A stretch of DNA of 64,000 nt from Teratosphaeria epicoccoides (lineage: Eukaryota; Ascomycota; Dothideomycetes; Mycosphaerellales; Teratosphaeriaceae). The stretch is taken from the NCBI GenBank assembly GCA_021401465.1, contig JADDMT010000001.1:372001-436000 (forward strand), given 5' to 3'. Within the stretch, counting starts at the first letter, position 1, and every line of letters begins with the position of its first letter. Under the pieces are notes generated by a model. The model was not told the DNA's origin. It searched no databases and saw only the letters and a list, made by a program, of their open reading frames with translations. The position numbers were made by a program, and so were the translations under genes. Below, one piece after another: positions 43,306 to 53,864 of this stretch.

Positions 43306-45120
43306 ATGGAGACGCCGACCAGCCAGGGCCGGAAGTACAAGTCGCGCAAAGAGAGACCCTGTGATGCTTGCAGACGCAGGAAGGTCTGTTGCATCAGGGG
43401 CCCGGGAGATGAGGCGTGCTCGCTGTGCCGCATGCAGCATACATCCTGTCGATATGATCAAGGACCAACGCCACGAAGACGTCGTCCGACAAATCTACAG
43501 CTATTGCCAACGCCTAGCGAGACGGAGAGTGTCGCGACGCCTGGCCTTGATCGTCAACCGATCCCCAGCAACGTGGGAGTACAACCTCTCGAGCCATCGA
43601 GCCGGGAGTGGATCAGCCAGTACGTCGGTCTATCGGGCGACCAGGACCCGTTCGTGCTTCGACACTGCCATTTCAACAAGTCGAATTACTACAAAAGCGG
43701 CGACTGGGCATGCTTGAGGGTGCGAAGTGATGGTGCTGTACCGTCACATTTCACATTAGTCCCGGAGGACCACCTCGATGCCAGGCCGCCCCACTACCCG
43801 TCAAGCAGTCTGTTGGAGTCTGCCTTTCCGTGGCACCACGACTTGCTGGCAACTTATTTCGACGTGATACACACATCGTATCCGCTGCTAGATCCGATCC
43901 GATTCACAAAGGGCAACAAGATCGACACGCCATTGCTTGCCACCATGTACAGCTTGGCGAAGCCGTTCTGTCACGCGGCGCGAGATCTGCCGTTCGATAT
44001 GAACGTCTTCGTCTTCCAAGCACTGCCCATCGAGGCGCGCTCGCCAAGATTGGAGACGATCGAAGCGGCTCTACTCTTTCTGCAGAGACACACACCGACA
44101 CATCGGCCGCCGACAACACCAGGGCTGTACTCTGAGATCGGTCTTCTGGTCGGCATGTGCCATGACGCGGGTCTAAACGTCGACCCATCGAAATGGGACC
44201 TCTCGGCATCTGACTGCAGTCGAAGAAAACGTCTGTGGTGGGCACTGTATATCGCAGACAAGTGGTCCGCACTTGGACTTGGGAGGCCGACTTACATCCA
44301 TGATGGAGACTGCAACGTCCCGCTACTGACGCTGGACGATATACCACAAAGCACTGTGGCTGGCGATGCTCTGCCGTTGACTTCGAGCAGGATGTTTGTT
44401 GCAATGGCTGCTTTGACGCAAATCCTGTCCCTGATCCAGTCAACCTTCTACACTCTGAAGGCTGTATCTGACTTGGCAGCGCTGGCATTTGATGAGCTCG
44501 TCGACTTGGCCAACTATTTTGAGCGTCAGCTTGCTAATTTCTACAATGAACATATGGCCCGTTTTACCTCGCGCAATGATATACTACTTGACCCGACTGG
44601 TACAGACGCACCAACCGTCATCCCACGTAGAGCTCCAGCTAATCGTGCAACAGGTACTCTATTTATGGCATATTACACAGCCGAGCTCGCGCTATACAAA
44701 GCCCTCCTCCGTTGTGTACATTCACCACACAACGTCTGCGACCGTCTGCGCCTACGAGCCAAGCAGACTATCAGCGCCATTTCCAGACTCCTCGAGACCC
44801 TGCCCATAACACGATTCCGCTCCTTCTGGTGGTCACCAATGAGCCGCATGAACTTTGCCATTGCCGGAGGCTTCATGTTCAGCATGCTGCTCTCCAGCAT
44901 CAGCGACGCGGAGATCGAATACTGGTCGGCGGAAATCCGTCGGTATAGGAGGCTGCTGGAGATGCAGAGCTTGAGCTTCGATACGACCAAGCTGGCGGCC
45001 GCGAGGATGAGCGTGCTGGCTAGCGTTAGTCATGGTGGCAGACCGGTAAGCGTAGATGGGAAGGTTGACCCAAAAAAGGCGTTTTGCAGAGACTTTGGTG
45101 TTGAGCTGAATACACTGTGA
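43306..45120 (+). CDS. Zn2Cys6 transcription factor (TamA/Dal81-like)
   Basis: Single exon, 604 residues. A zinc cluster with spacing C-x2-C-x6-C-x8-C-x2-C-x6-C lies at residues 19-48 (CDACRRRKVCC ... CSLCRMQHTSC), preceded by the basic stretch KYKSRKERP. The segment WISQYVGLSGDQDPFVLRHC and the following fungal-specific regulatory domain (TYFDVIHTSYPLLDPIRF; GMCHDAGLNVDPSKW; RRKRLWWALYIADKWSALGLGRP) resemble the TamA/Dal81 group of nitrogen-metabolism co-activators, but this subfamily placement is tentative. The C-terminal part is helical (FRSFWWSPMSRMNFAIAGGFMF). Target genes cannot be inferred from neighbours; the adjacent wax-synthase-like gene shares the promoter region. Confidence 0.82.
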   Translation: METPTSQGRKYKSRKERPCDACRRRKVCCIRGPGDEACSLCRMQHTSCRYDQGPTPRRRRPTNLQLLPTPSETESVATPGLDRQPIPSNVGVQPLEPSSREWISQYVGLSGDQDPFVLRHCHFNKSNYYKSGDWACLRVRSDGAVPSHFTLVPEDHLDARPPHYPSSSLLESAFPWHHDLLATYFDVIHTSYPLLDPIRFTKGNKIDTPLLATMYSLAKPFCHAARDLPFDMNVFVFQALPIEARSPRLETIEAALLFLQRHTPTHRPPTTPGLYSEIGLLVGMCHDAGLNVDPSKWDLSASDCSRRKRLWWALYIADKWSALGLGRPTYIHDGDCNVPLLTLDDIPQSTVAGDALPLTSSRMFVAMAALTQILSLIQSTFYTLKAVSDLAALAFDELVDLANYFERQLANFYNEHMARFTSRNDILLDPTGTDAPTVIPRRAPANRATGTLFMAYYTAELALYKALLRCVHSPHNVCDRLRLRAKQTISAISRLLETLPITRFRSFWWSPMSRMNFAIAGGFMFSMLLSSISDAEIEYWSAEIRRYRRLLEMQSLSFDTTKLAAARMSVLASVSHGGRPVSVDGKVDPKKAFCRDFGVELNTL

Positions 45121-45943
45121 GGCAGGATTGCTCTATGGGTCTCTGGAACCCCCTTGTCGCGCTGTATCATCATGCTTCCGCGTGGACGCCTTCGCTCTGT
45201 CACGTTCACTGGGCGATAGCCAATGATCCATGACTGAGGATGTAGGGGATGGTGGAACCAGATGGTGGTGCCGGTGATGTGTGTCATCAGCGGAGTTGGC
45301 TTCGCTCGCAGCGATCTGACGCCGTCATGGCATTCCCGACCTGTCAAAGCTAGCGGAAAGGTCGACGCATCAACCACGACACGCTTCTCTAATGTGCGTG
45401 TCACCATCAAGACGCCCGTACCTACATGGTCATGCTGAGTAGAACGCGCTTTCCCAATCTGCAACACAAGCAGAGACGGCACCCTTGGGCTGCCCAGGAT
45501 CGTTAGATGTAGCAAGAGGCGAATTTGCCATCATTTCCGCCGCTTTCAGCGTGATGGTGCCCGACAGGTCAAGACTGAGTGATGCGGAGCATTGAAAGCT
45601 GAGAAAGCAATGCTTCTGTGGACGTGTGCCAATCATGTCAACGGTAGCTTGACTGGCTCTGTGAGAAGCCTGTCACACGCCTCTCTCGTCAACCTGCGTG
45701 ATCAAGCTGGCTGCCAACGCCTTTAGGCTGCTCAAGTACATCACGCTGTTGATACCACCAACCGACCACGCAATGCTGACTCGTCGATTGGGACTTCCGG
45801 CCGCCAAGCAGGCAAGCGACGCCGAACATCCCGTCTCGCTGGCGATGGCGTCAGAGAGTACAATCATCCACATCGTTCAGTCATTCGAGAGTAATCAACC
45901 AAATCATCGCATGATGTCAATTCCTGGATTTTACTGGTGAGTC
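45121..45943. other. Convergent intergenic region
   Basis: About 0.82 kb between two stop codons. Short frames only; nothing recognised. Confidence 0.4.
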
Positions 45944-48900
45944 TCACATTGTCTCAGGAATCCCTTTGCCCTGACAATCAACCACGTAAGCAGCGACTGC
46001 AAATTTCGACGGATGCGGATCGTCAGACACAACTCCATGAATGCAGCGCCTATGGCCATCCAAGCAACAAGTCCGCAACGCTCTCATCCTATCCAGAAAC
46101 CCTGCCGGGCGAAAGAACAACAATTGCCGTAAAGCAACCATGCTCTGTACTTCCAGCGTCCCTTGATCGATCTCGATTCTTGCGGAAGCGGACAATGGCA
46201 AAGCAGGAGACGACCGTGAGAGATCAAAGACGGTTTCAAGCACAGGCGCTTGACGCATTGCAGAAGCCTGTGTCGAGATGCGACTGATGCCACCGATCTT
46301 GGAGCACGGGTTGCAGATTTTGTTGCAGCCCTTGGCTTGCTCCGGAGCTGAATATGCTAGGCATCGGCCAGAGGCCACTGCGAAGCACGCAGAGACATGG
46401 GTGTCTTTTAGCAACGACGTCCAAGCGGGCAATTTGTCCGTGAGATGCAGAGTCTCCAGAAGGCCTCGAGAGTATGGCCAGAATAGTGCAAGGCCGCCGT
46501 CGTGTTCCTGGCCCGTCTTCTCCATTTCGACTAGGTAGCTGGATAGTATCTCCCCATCTTCGTCTGCGTAAGCCTTCCTAAGAGTGTCTAGGTGAGTGGG
46601 AAACGCTATCTTTAGCGCTTCCCACAGGCTGACTTGTCTTGCATTCCCGGTGCACAGACTGTACTCAATGCCGACTTTCAAATCGAGCATTGATCTCACT
46701 CCCGCCGCTCTTCTCGTGAAGAGCGAAAGCAGGATAGTCTTGCGTTTAGTCGCCGGGCGCCTTTTGCGAACTTGAGATATTCCTGCACTCACGTACTGAC
46801 CTGCAGTGAAGTTCACCTGGTACTCATCTGGCGCAAAGAATGCCTTGTGCGTGCCTACAGCTCGCATCCTGAAGTGATACATTTCACGAAAGTCGTCCAG
46901 GTCGACGCTACATTCTGATCGGTGGTGGAGTCCAGCAGGCGCCGATACTACAGATTCTGTATGATCTACTGTCGGGGAGGTGTAATTCGTGCCAGTATTT
47001 GTGGCTGCAACGGGCAATGCATGTGCGGTAGTGGAGAGGGCACCTGCATCAGCAGCCTGAGCTCGAGCTGTATGGAACGTGGTCTGCCCGTGATTGTTGT
47101 TCGATCGTCCAGACAATAAATGAACATCCCTTCCGAGGGCGACGTTGTCTGACGCGGCTTGTCGACGATTCAGGACCTCTGTCGGTTGACCGATGAGCAG
47201 ACGTGAATTTTCAGGAAATGGTATGAGTTCGATGCTCTGGTTCCAGGAGATGCGCTCTTCGATACTGCCGTTCCCGGCCCTCAATCGTCGAATGTCGGGT
47301 CCTGTTTCAGCCCAATGCATGAGCGTTTCATTCTCAGCCAAGCTCACACCAGGCTCATCTTGGGGCACTCTATGGATCACACCATCATCTGTCCTGAGGG
47401 CCAGGAGAGTGCCTTCGGCCTTGGAGTGCGGTATTGAATACAGCGGACCCCAAATGCGGGCGAATTGGTGCATTGAGATGGCGAGCATCCTGTCCACTCC
47501 AACTGGCCGGCTGTGGAATACTGAAAAAACCCACACTGGGCCCCCGACAAAGCTATCAAGGCAGGCAAGTCGTTGCTGGCGGAAACAGATATTTGGTGAA
47601 GTGCCAGTGTTTTGGCCCGGCAATTTGATGTAGAAGGAGTGCACAGGCATAGTGCCAAGAGTCGCCGAGCAGTGGCTCCCGGTATATGAAACAGTTATCA
47701 GAGCGAACAGAACGCAGCAGAGCGCAAGCGCTACCTTAGGGTCGAGATCATCGGTGGCCATCTGAATCCCTAGGTTGAGCCAACGGGAGATAGGGCGAGG
47801 GACGCGATTAAGATGACTGGAAACCCCTTCCGTCCTCTGCTGTGCCTCTACTGCATCCACTATCATGACCAGATGAGTCCGGACGATACGCAAAAGATCC
47901 ACAGGGAGCTCCGCGGTGTTGATCACACCAGGACGGACTGCTTCATCCACGAAGAAGTCCACAGCATCTGCACACATGCCAGCCGCTTTTAGCAACGCGA
48001 TAGCATCGAGCACTCCGTCAAGCAAGTCCATGCAGTGCAACCACGTGTTATTCCCGGACCTTTTGAGCAGCTTGGTGATGGACACAGTGACTTCTCCCCT
48101 AGCGGTTTCATCAAGCGTTCCGTCATTGCATGCGAGGATTGTGTCCAGCTTGCACCTCTTTGCGACCTCGACTTCCAAGGTTTCCAACTCGGCATAGTAT
48201 CTGTCGCCTTGCAGCAGCATCTGTAGTTCGGAGTCGTGCACGGACTGGCTTGAGGATTGCAGTCTCGGCATCCTCTCAATTGCGTTCCACGGCAGATCTT
48301 CTTTGCCGAGAACGCCCTCACCCGCAGCGGCTTTGGCAAAGGCTTTGTTATATGAAACATCTCCAGGCGGAAACTCTGCATTCGAACAGTCGTGTCGTAG
48401 GGAATCCACAGACCCTATGCTAGGACAACCCTCGTGGCGCGTCAAGCTTTCGCCCGTGGACTTGGCTGCAGTTGATTCCGGAACCGGATGGCTGTAGTCA
48501 GATGGTAGCATAAAGTCAGGTTCAATCGACGGCAATAGTCTCGCTGGTCGGTCATTGTGCCTTGGAGCAGAGTGATCACGTTTTTGGATTCCAAAGTCTC
48601 TTGCAAACGTCTTTGCAGGCTGTTTATGGACGTCACGCAAGTGATCAACCACCTTATCCTTCCGCGTAAACCCTTCGCGCCCGATTCGATGGCAGCCCGG
48701 ATGAGGACAATCGAACAGCTGCAGGCCCGATCGGTTGTGTGTAACGGCGATGTGCCTTTCTAGATCGACACGCCGTGCAAAGTCGGGACCGGGGATTGGT
48801 TCGCCAGTCTTTGAACATGATCCTGCGGATTCTGGATAGAGGCAGATGTATCGATCAGTTTTGATGTCAATACCGATTGTCGGATCAATTGCATCCGCCG

Positions 48901-49225
48901 CTCGGTTGCGGGTGACGGCAATGTGTCTTTCGAGATCTGCATGCCGATATTTCTCCTGACCATCATCTTGGTATACTGATACTGCAGGCTGTCGATCTCT
49001 TTCAGGCTGTTCGACACCAGGATGACTCTGCAGAATCCTTGGAACGGGCGTGAAGGCTTTCGGCCATTGCTTTATCGGCCGCGCTTGAGAGACGCTGGAA
49101 TGTGCAGCCGCTGTTGCTTCATCGCGTGAGGTTAGACCATGGGACTTGAGCTTCTTCGTTAGGAGTCTGGAGTCACTATCATGCGACTCCTGCTCAAGGT
49201 CGTCGTCAATCGCATTGTCGGCCAT
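45944..49225 (-). CDS. Large protein with degenerate C2H2 zinc fingers, unknown function
   Basis: Single long exon, 1093 residues, ATG at 49225. Residues about 90-215 hold a C2H2-like module: CPHPGCHRIGREGFTRKDKV followed by DHLRDVHK, which is a good finger, plus two partial copies around the repeated phrase DLERHIAVT-x-NR at about 98 and 154. Residues about 330-480 are helical (ELETLEVEVAKRCKLDTIL; LLKAAGMCADAVDFFVDEAV). A short hydrophobic segment near 500 (VALALCCVLFALITVSY) is followed by a globular region to about 680 and a second conserved-looking region at about 790-950 (RKTILLSLFTRRAAG; SLWEALKIAFPTHLDTLRKAY; FWPYSRGLLETLHLTD). The fingers suggest nucleic-acid binding. The family was not recognised. 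Absence of introns over 3.3 kb is unusual but not unique here. Confidence 0.7.
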   Translation of the reverse strand: MADNAIDDDLEQESHDSDSRLLTKKLKSHGLTSRDEATAAAHSSVSQARPIKQWPKAFTPVPRILQSHPGVEQPERDRQPAVSVYQDDGQEKYRHADLERHIAVTRNRAADAIDPTIGIDIKTDRYICLYPESAGSCSKTGEPIPGPDFARRVDLERHIAVTHNRSGLQLFDCPHPGCHRIGREGFTRKDKVVDHLRDVHKQPAKTFARDFGIQKRDHSAPRHNDRPARLLPSIEPDFMLPSDYSHPVPESTAAKSTGESLTRHEGCPSIGSVDSLRHDCSNAEFPPGDVSYNKAFAKAAAGEGVLGKEDLPWNAIERMPRLQSSSQSVHDSELQMLLQGDRYYAELETLEVEVAKRCKLDTILACNDGTLDETARGEVTVSITKLLKRSGNNTWLHCMDLLDGVLDAIALLKAAGMCADAVDFFVDEAVRPGVINTAELPVDLLRIVRTHLVMIVDAVEAQQRTEGVSSHLNRVPRPISRWLNLGIQMATDDLDPKVALALCCVLFALITVSYTGSHCSATLGTMPVHSFYIKLPGQNTGTSPNICFRQQRLACLDSFVGGPVWVFSVFHSRPVGVDRMLAISMHQFARIWGPLYSIPHSKAEGTLLALRTDDGVIHRVPQDEPGVSLAENETLMHWAETGPDIRRLRAGNGSIEERISWNQSIELIPFPENSRLLIGQPTEVLNRRQAASDNVALGRDVHLLSGRSNNNHGQTTFHTARAQAADAGALSTTAHALPVAATNTGTNYTSPTVDHTESVVSAPAGLHHRSECSVDLDDFREMYHFRMRAVGTHKAFFAPDEYQVNFTAGQYVSAGISQVRKRRPATKRKTILLSLFTRRAAGVRSMLDLKVGIEYSLCTGNARQVSLWEALKIAFPTHLDTLRKAYADEDGEILSSYLVEMEKTGQEHDGGLALFWPYSRGLLETLHLTDKLPAWTSLLKDTHVSACFAVASGRCLAYSAPEQAKGCNKICNPCSKIGGISRISTQASAMRQAPVLETVFDLSRSSPALPLSASARIEIDQGTLEVQSMVALRQLLFFRPAGFLDRMRALRTCCLDGHRRCIHGVVSDDPHPSKFAVAAYVVDCQGKGIPETM

Positions 49226-50293
49226 ATCAGAGACCTTGATCGAGTTCGCTTCGACAGGACATGGTACAGCCTTCCAGCTGCTCCGCAGTCGGATTGACTG
49301 AGATGCTGACGAAATGTAAGACCAAGGAGATTCTCAGTCCTCTACTCCAGTGCTTTGATTTGAAAAGAAAAGAAATCAAATGAGAAGAAACAGGAGACCG
49401 GATCAAAAAGTGCGACCGACTTATGACCATATGAGGAGGCAGTGCATTGCAGCTGCAGCAGCCAATGAGATCGATTCCCCACTTTCCTGAGGCATCTAAG
49501 TGATGTATCTAGGGAGTCGTCAGCACAGACTTAGCCACACACTCGTCTGCTTCGAGCTCATGCAATAGTTCTCGTGAGACTGTGCCTTGCAGAGCGCTTA
49601 GATCAGTGACTTTCCACGCCTGCAAGTTAATCGGTCAAATCAGACTCAAATCCGCATTGACAGGATGCAGCCAAGACGGACCCGGTCAAGTCAAATTCCA
49701 GACTTCGCAACAAGGACCTACGCTTCCTACCAGCCGTGCAGACTGATTGGAACTCCAGCGCCCGCCGCCGCGGACATCATTAGCAGTCAACAGCAGCGCT
49801 GGCAGCCTATCAGTGGGTGAACGAAAAGAGCGAGCAGCCATCCAGCAGGACCTGGGGCATGGCTCAGCCAGGATCCGTTGGGGGCAGAGTGCAGTGGTGA
49901 GGAATGAGATGCGCAGGCATGGCTTGGGGGCGCCAGCGGGACTTTGTCTTCGATGTTTTCATGATGGAGGGTGGGGTAGTGGGAAACTAGAGGTCAGGTG
50001 ACTTTTACGGGTGTTATTTTCTTCCATATTGTCTCAACTCGATTTTCTCAATCCCGCCAGCGTCGCATCAGTCAGGCACTGCTTCCGGCGTGCTCTGCGC
50101 AGCGTATCGTACCTGCTGATTATCATCGCATCGATGACTTATGGAAGCTCCACGATGCGAGCCGTAGGCATAGATCGAAGGCAAATGCGTTCAATCCGAG
50201 ACCTGAGAGGTCCAGCACGACTCTCAGGCTGGTTCGTCACTACGCTCATGGCGATTGTGAGCGTCCGCCATCCTTCGCACCCCGATCACGCCC
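49226..50293. other. 1.07-kb gene-free stretch
   Basis: No gene is supported. Plus-strand frames at 49998 and 50011 overlap the 3' end of MYG1 antisense and are treated as shadows. Confidence 0.4.
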
Positions 50294-51568
50294 TCAGAGC
50301 TCAACGGCCTTCTTGGCCATCTCCAGCGCGCCCTCGAAAGTCTGGTTGCCACCGATGAAACCGCTCGCGTGCACGAAGACGCACCCTGCAATGCCGGAAA
50401 CCTTGCTCAGCTCATCGTCCCGGACACCGCGCCAGGCCTCTGGGAGACCTTTTCTGTTCTCGAAGCTGCCGGGCTCGAGAGAAACGGCACGAATGCGCCA
50501 TTTGCTGTTTGCTTCTCCATTTTCGGCGAAGAGTGCGTACAGCACCTGGCCCTTGCTGCCTGTCTCCTCCTCGAGAGCGTAGAGATGATCGGACCACAGC
50601 ACGCCTTCGGGCTTGTACGGGATGACGATGATGCGGCCCTGAGAGTCGTACGTGGAGCGCCCGCTGAACGCTTGTCTGACAATCGCACGTGCAGGGAGCC
50701 AAGAAGCAGCCTTATCGTTGAGCTCGAGGCTGAATTGTTCGCCTACGAACGCGCTGGCACGGAGGAAGCGAGCATCTTCTTCGTCCTGGCTCTTGCCGCC
50801 GTTGGGCTGAGGGGCACCTGATGTGGTCGTGCCATTGGCGGTCGGACCTTCTGCACCTTCACGGGCGGACGGAGCGTAGTTGTATCTGTTGACTACGGAC
50901 GCAAGGGAGTAACCCTTGTCGTTGAACTTCTTCTCGATGCCTGCCTTCCTCAGGGCTGATGGGTCATACACGGAGAGCCCGTTGTCATTGGCGTCGAAAG
51001 CTTCAACGAAATCCTCATACAACTTCTGGTAGAGCAGCTCGTTGTCTTCGCTCGTCACATCCAATCCAGTGGCTTGGTGAATGATGTCCTTGCCGTAGTG
51101 CATCCACACGAGACCAGCACTGCTCAACTTGGTGTCTTTGCCTGGGAAGGTGGCAGTGAACTCGCGCTGGTGATGGTCGTAGCGCAATACGCCGTGGTCA
51201 TGCACTCCTGCGACGTCAACGACGATTGTGCAGCCGTTCAGTGTATCGGCATCGCGAGTGCGGATGAGGGTGGCATTGCAGTAGTCGGGGAGAAGGCGGA
51301 GTAGATAGACGGCGAGGGCCTCGTCGGCGTGGAAGTGGCCGTTGTGAGTGCCGATGGTGGCGGGAGACGACGTCTTGACTCTCTTGGCGTCTGGTTGGGA
51401 CATGGATGGGTGGATGTGCGGGAATGGTCGGGGAGGAGCAAGGAGGAGTGGATTGGGGGGGCGAGACAGTCGTGGTGCGAGTGGTGCAGAGACGCAGGAC
51501 AGGAGTCGAGTGGGAATGGGACGTGTTGCCAGTGGAAATGGGAATGAGAAGGTGGTGAATGCCAGCAT
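50294..51568 (-). CDS. MYG1: MYG1 family exonuclease (UPF0160)
   Basis: Single exon, 424 residues. Family signatures: HNGHFHADEAL at 75-85, VVDVAGVHDHGVLRYDHHQREF at about 117-137 with the DHH metal site (131-133), KLSSAGLVW, EAFDANDNG, and the C-terminal GCVFVHASGFIGGNQTFEGAL. Animal MYG1 is a 3'-5' RNA exonuclease that acts in nucleolus and mitochondria. The first 55 residues are rich in Pro, Arg, Ser and Leu without acids and fit a mitochondrial presequence; the second ATG at residue 56 (MSQPDAKRVKTSS) starts with a basic, nuclear-signal-like stretch, so two products from alternative starts are conceivable. A Gly/Asn/Thr-rich loop at about 230-255 is a local insertion. Confidence 0.92.
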   Translation of the reverse strand: MLAFTTFSFPFPLATRPIPTRLLSCVSAPLAPRLSRPPNPLLLAPPRPFPHIHPSMSQPDAKRVKTSSPATIGTHNGHFHADEALAVYLLRLLPDYCNATLIRTRDADTLNGCTIVVDVAGVHDHGVLRYDHHQREFTATFPGKDTKLSSAGLVWMHYGKDIIHQATGLDVTSEDNELLYQKLYEDFVEAFDANDNGLSVYDPSALRKAGIEKKFNDKGYSLASVVNRYNYAPSAREGAEGPTANGTTTSGAPQPNGGKSQDEEDARFLRASAFVGEQFSLELNDKAASWLPARAIVRQAFSGRSTYDSQGRIIVIPYKPEGVLWSDHLYALEEETGSKGQVLYALFAENGEANSKWRIRAVSLEPGSFENRKGLPEAWRGVRDDELSKVSGIAGCVFVHASGFIGGNQTFEGALEMAKKAVEL

Positions 51569-51857
51569 TGGCTATTACTTAATATTTCCCGGGAGCGGAC
51601 TGCAATTGATTATTGCTTCGATGTTCGCTTAATCGGACAAGCTTGATTGGCGGCTAGATCCGTCGCTTGTCGATAAGCGAAGACTTGGCGCGCATGTGTG
51701 ATGTGACCGAAGCTGCCAGGTCGCCTGTGCCGGTGTGTAGGAGGTGAAAGTCGTGCAGTGCGAGGCGATAAGCGGGATCGAGGCGAGTCTGATGACGGCG
51801 CGGCAGCATTTTGGACCCAGACATACCAGCACTTTCTTTCTCGACACACGTGAGAAG

Positions 51858-52193
51858 ACACACACACACACACACACACTTATTACACACACACTTATTA
51901 CACACACACTTATTACACACACACATATTACACACACACTTATTACACACACACTTATTACACACACACTTATTACACACACACTTATTACACACACACT
52001 TATTACACACACACTTATTACACACACACTTATTACACACACACTTATTACACACACACTTATTACANNNNNNNNNNNNNNNNNNNNNNNNNNNNNNNNN
52101 NNNNNNNNNNNNNNNNNNNNNNNNNNNNNNNNNNNNNNNNNNNNNNNNNNNNNNNNNNNNNNNNNNNCACACACACACACACACACACACACA
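51858..52193. repeat. 15-bp minisatellite (CACACACACTTATTA)n with flanking CA repeat
   Basis: A (CA)n stretch at the left leads into about 13 near-identical 15-bp units CACACACACTTATTA up to 52067. One unit carries CATATTA instead of CTTATTA. Sequence resumes after the gap at 52168 as a pure CA run ending near 52193. Because 15 is a multiple of three, every frame stays open, producing spurious reading frames on both strands. Confidence 0.95.
52068..52167. other. Assembly gap, 100 Ns
   Basis: Exactly 100 unknown bases inside the minisatellite; a round number that usually marks a scaffolding join of unknown true length. Confidence 0.98.
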
Positions 52194-52535
52194 CAATTTG
52201 CATCTGCACATACAGAAACTCAAGTCCCTTGCCCACTGATTGTCATCCTCGCACTTTGTTGAGCAGTGTCGATAATCCGGGACTGAGACGATCGCGTGCG
52301 TGCCACGTGGGCCCAGACCCAAGCACGAGGCAGGAGCGGTCTGTGGAAAGCTAGTAGGAACTCACGCGAACGTCCTTGCCAGACAAAGATACCTGTCTCC
52401 GTCACACCTGCCGCACTGGACTGGCTCGTCCAATCACACAACCACCATCTTCATATCCCTGCGCCATATGAGCGCCATCACACTCGACACCTCCCCCCCC
52501 CACCCCAACACACCACCGCCCACACCACCCCGATC

Positions 52536-53864
52536 ATGATCCTCCGATTCCTGGGCAGCTCCCTCTTCCTGCTCTCCATCGTCTTCACCGTCCCGCTCGC
52601 CTTCGATGTCGGCGGGCGGACGTGCGGGCTCGCCTTCACCCTCAGCCTGGCAAGCTACTACTTCCTCCTCTCCCTCCTCCGACTCGCGACCCCCACCCAT
52701 TCAATCTGCCGGAAATGGATCGGGAGGACATGTGCAAGTCTCCAGCCGCTGCTCATCCCCGCCCTGCTCATCTGGACCTTGAACAAGTTTAGCGTGGACG
52801 GAGGAGACGATGCGAACTGGGTGTCGAGGGCATTCTACAATGCGACCAAGCCGTTGCAGAACAGTCCGACAACGCGGGAATGGATATTCGGGAAAGAGGG
52901 GTTGCTGGAGCACTTGTTGATCGGAGGCTGGGATAAGCTGTTGAGGTATTCCACACCCGTCTTCCAGCTGACGGAAGGCTTCTGCAGTTTGTTGGTCATC
53001 CAGGCGGCGGGGCAGGTGACGAGATACTTGGTCAATACGAGCGACGGAGGTGACGGCTGGATGATTGGACTGCTGATCGTGTCTGGCAGCATCATCAGCA
53101 GCTCCGTTTACTTCCTCTGGAGGATCACCACGTTCCCAGGCATAGACAGCCAGGATGCCATCCTGATCGGCATTGCCATCACCTGCGCCTTCTTCCTGTG
53201 TGCCTGGGGCATCGGATCAGGGCGCGGCAATGTCGTGGAGAGCAGCTTGCTGTTTGCCTACATCACGCTCTGTATATACCAGATCTTCACCGACTACCAG
53301 CCTTCAACAGCTGCGGCTGCTGCCGCACAAGCAGCGCAGCCAACGACATCCGATCTACCGCCACTGCCACCCATTCTAATGGCGAGCTACACCACAGTCT
53401 TGCAGGCGCTCTCAAGCTTGCCAAGCACATTGCACAACGCCTTTGGATTCATGATTGCCGCGGTCAGGACTGTCACGCCATCTGTCATCATCAGCCTCAT
53501 CTTCCGCCTGCTCGTGCTGTATGCAGCCGCAAGGATCATCCCCGCGGTCCGCGAGTCGGGCGCACGAGCACTATCCGAAGACCCATCGCTGGAGGACAGC
53601 GAGGGTGTCTCAACATTCATGGGCTTCCTATCGTACTTCTCGCCGTCCATACTGATTGCCGTCTACACGAGCTTGTTGATGCAACACTTTGCATCGGCGT
53701 CGGCGGATCATCCCGGCGAATGGTGGACCAGCCAAGGTGGCGAAGGCGGAGGCAACGTCAGCAGATGGGCGAATCTGGCGGGAACGATGGCTCTCTATGC
53801 GGTTGAACTGTACCTGAGCAGAGGTCACGACGACGGATTGACTAGTCATTGGAAGCTGGATTGA
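52536..53864 (+). CDS. ICE2: ICE2 family ER membrane protein
   Basis: Single exon, 442 residues from the ATG at 52536. The N terminus (FLGSSLFLLSIVFTVPLAF, DVGGRTCGLAFTLSLASYYF) matches fungal ICE2. About nine hydrophobic segments follow, including TPVFQLTEGFCSLLVI, WMIGLLIVSGSIISSSVYFLW, IGIAITCAFFLCAWGI and VTPSVIISLIFRLLVLYAA. In yeast Ice2 localises to the cortical and nuclear ER, supports ER inheritance and controls lipid-droplet and membrane phospholipid metabolism. The frame extends upstream of the chosen ATG through poor, Pro/His-rich sequence that is not taken as coding. An Ala-rich loop at about 255-265 is non-conserved. Confidence 0.88.
   Translation: MILRFLGSSLFLLSIVFTVPLAFDVGGRTCGLAFTLSLASYYFLLSLLRLATPTHSICRKWIGRTCASLQPLLIPALLIWTLNKFSVDGGDDANWVSRAFYNATKPLQNSPTTREWIFGKEGLLEHLLIGGWDKLLRYSTPVFQLTEGFCSLLVIQAAGQVTRYLVNTSDGGDGWMIGLLIVSGSIISSSVYFLWRITTFPGIDSQDAILIGIAITCAFFLCAWGIGSGRGNVVESSLLFAYITLCIYQIFTDYQPSTAAAAAAQAAQPTTSDLPPLPPILMASYTTVLQALSSLPSTLHNAFGFMIAAVRTVTPSVIISLIFRLLVLYAAARIIPAVRESGARALSEDPSLEDSEGVSTFMGFLSYFSPSILIAVYTSLLMQHFASASADHPGEWWTSQGGEGGGNVSRWANLAGTMALYAVELYLSRGHDDGLTSHWKLD

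Larger units (their letters stand above)
51569..52535. other. Divergent intergenic region with minisatellite and gap
   Basis: The space between MYG1 and ICE2 contains the 15-bp minisatellite, the N gap, a CA run and a C9 run at about 52493-52501, just upstream of the ICE2 ATG. Both promoters must lie here. Confidence 0.6.

Noticed and set aside
51858..52067. Regularly spaced repeats resembling a CRISPR array
   Set aside because: There are no spacers between units; it is a simple minisatellite in a eukaryotic genome.
51629..52322. Periodic reading frames through the minisatellite and gap
   Set aside because: They exist only because the 15-bp unit is a multiple of three and Ns were translated.
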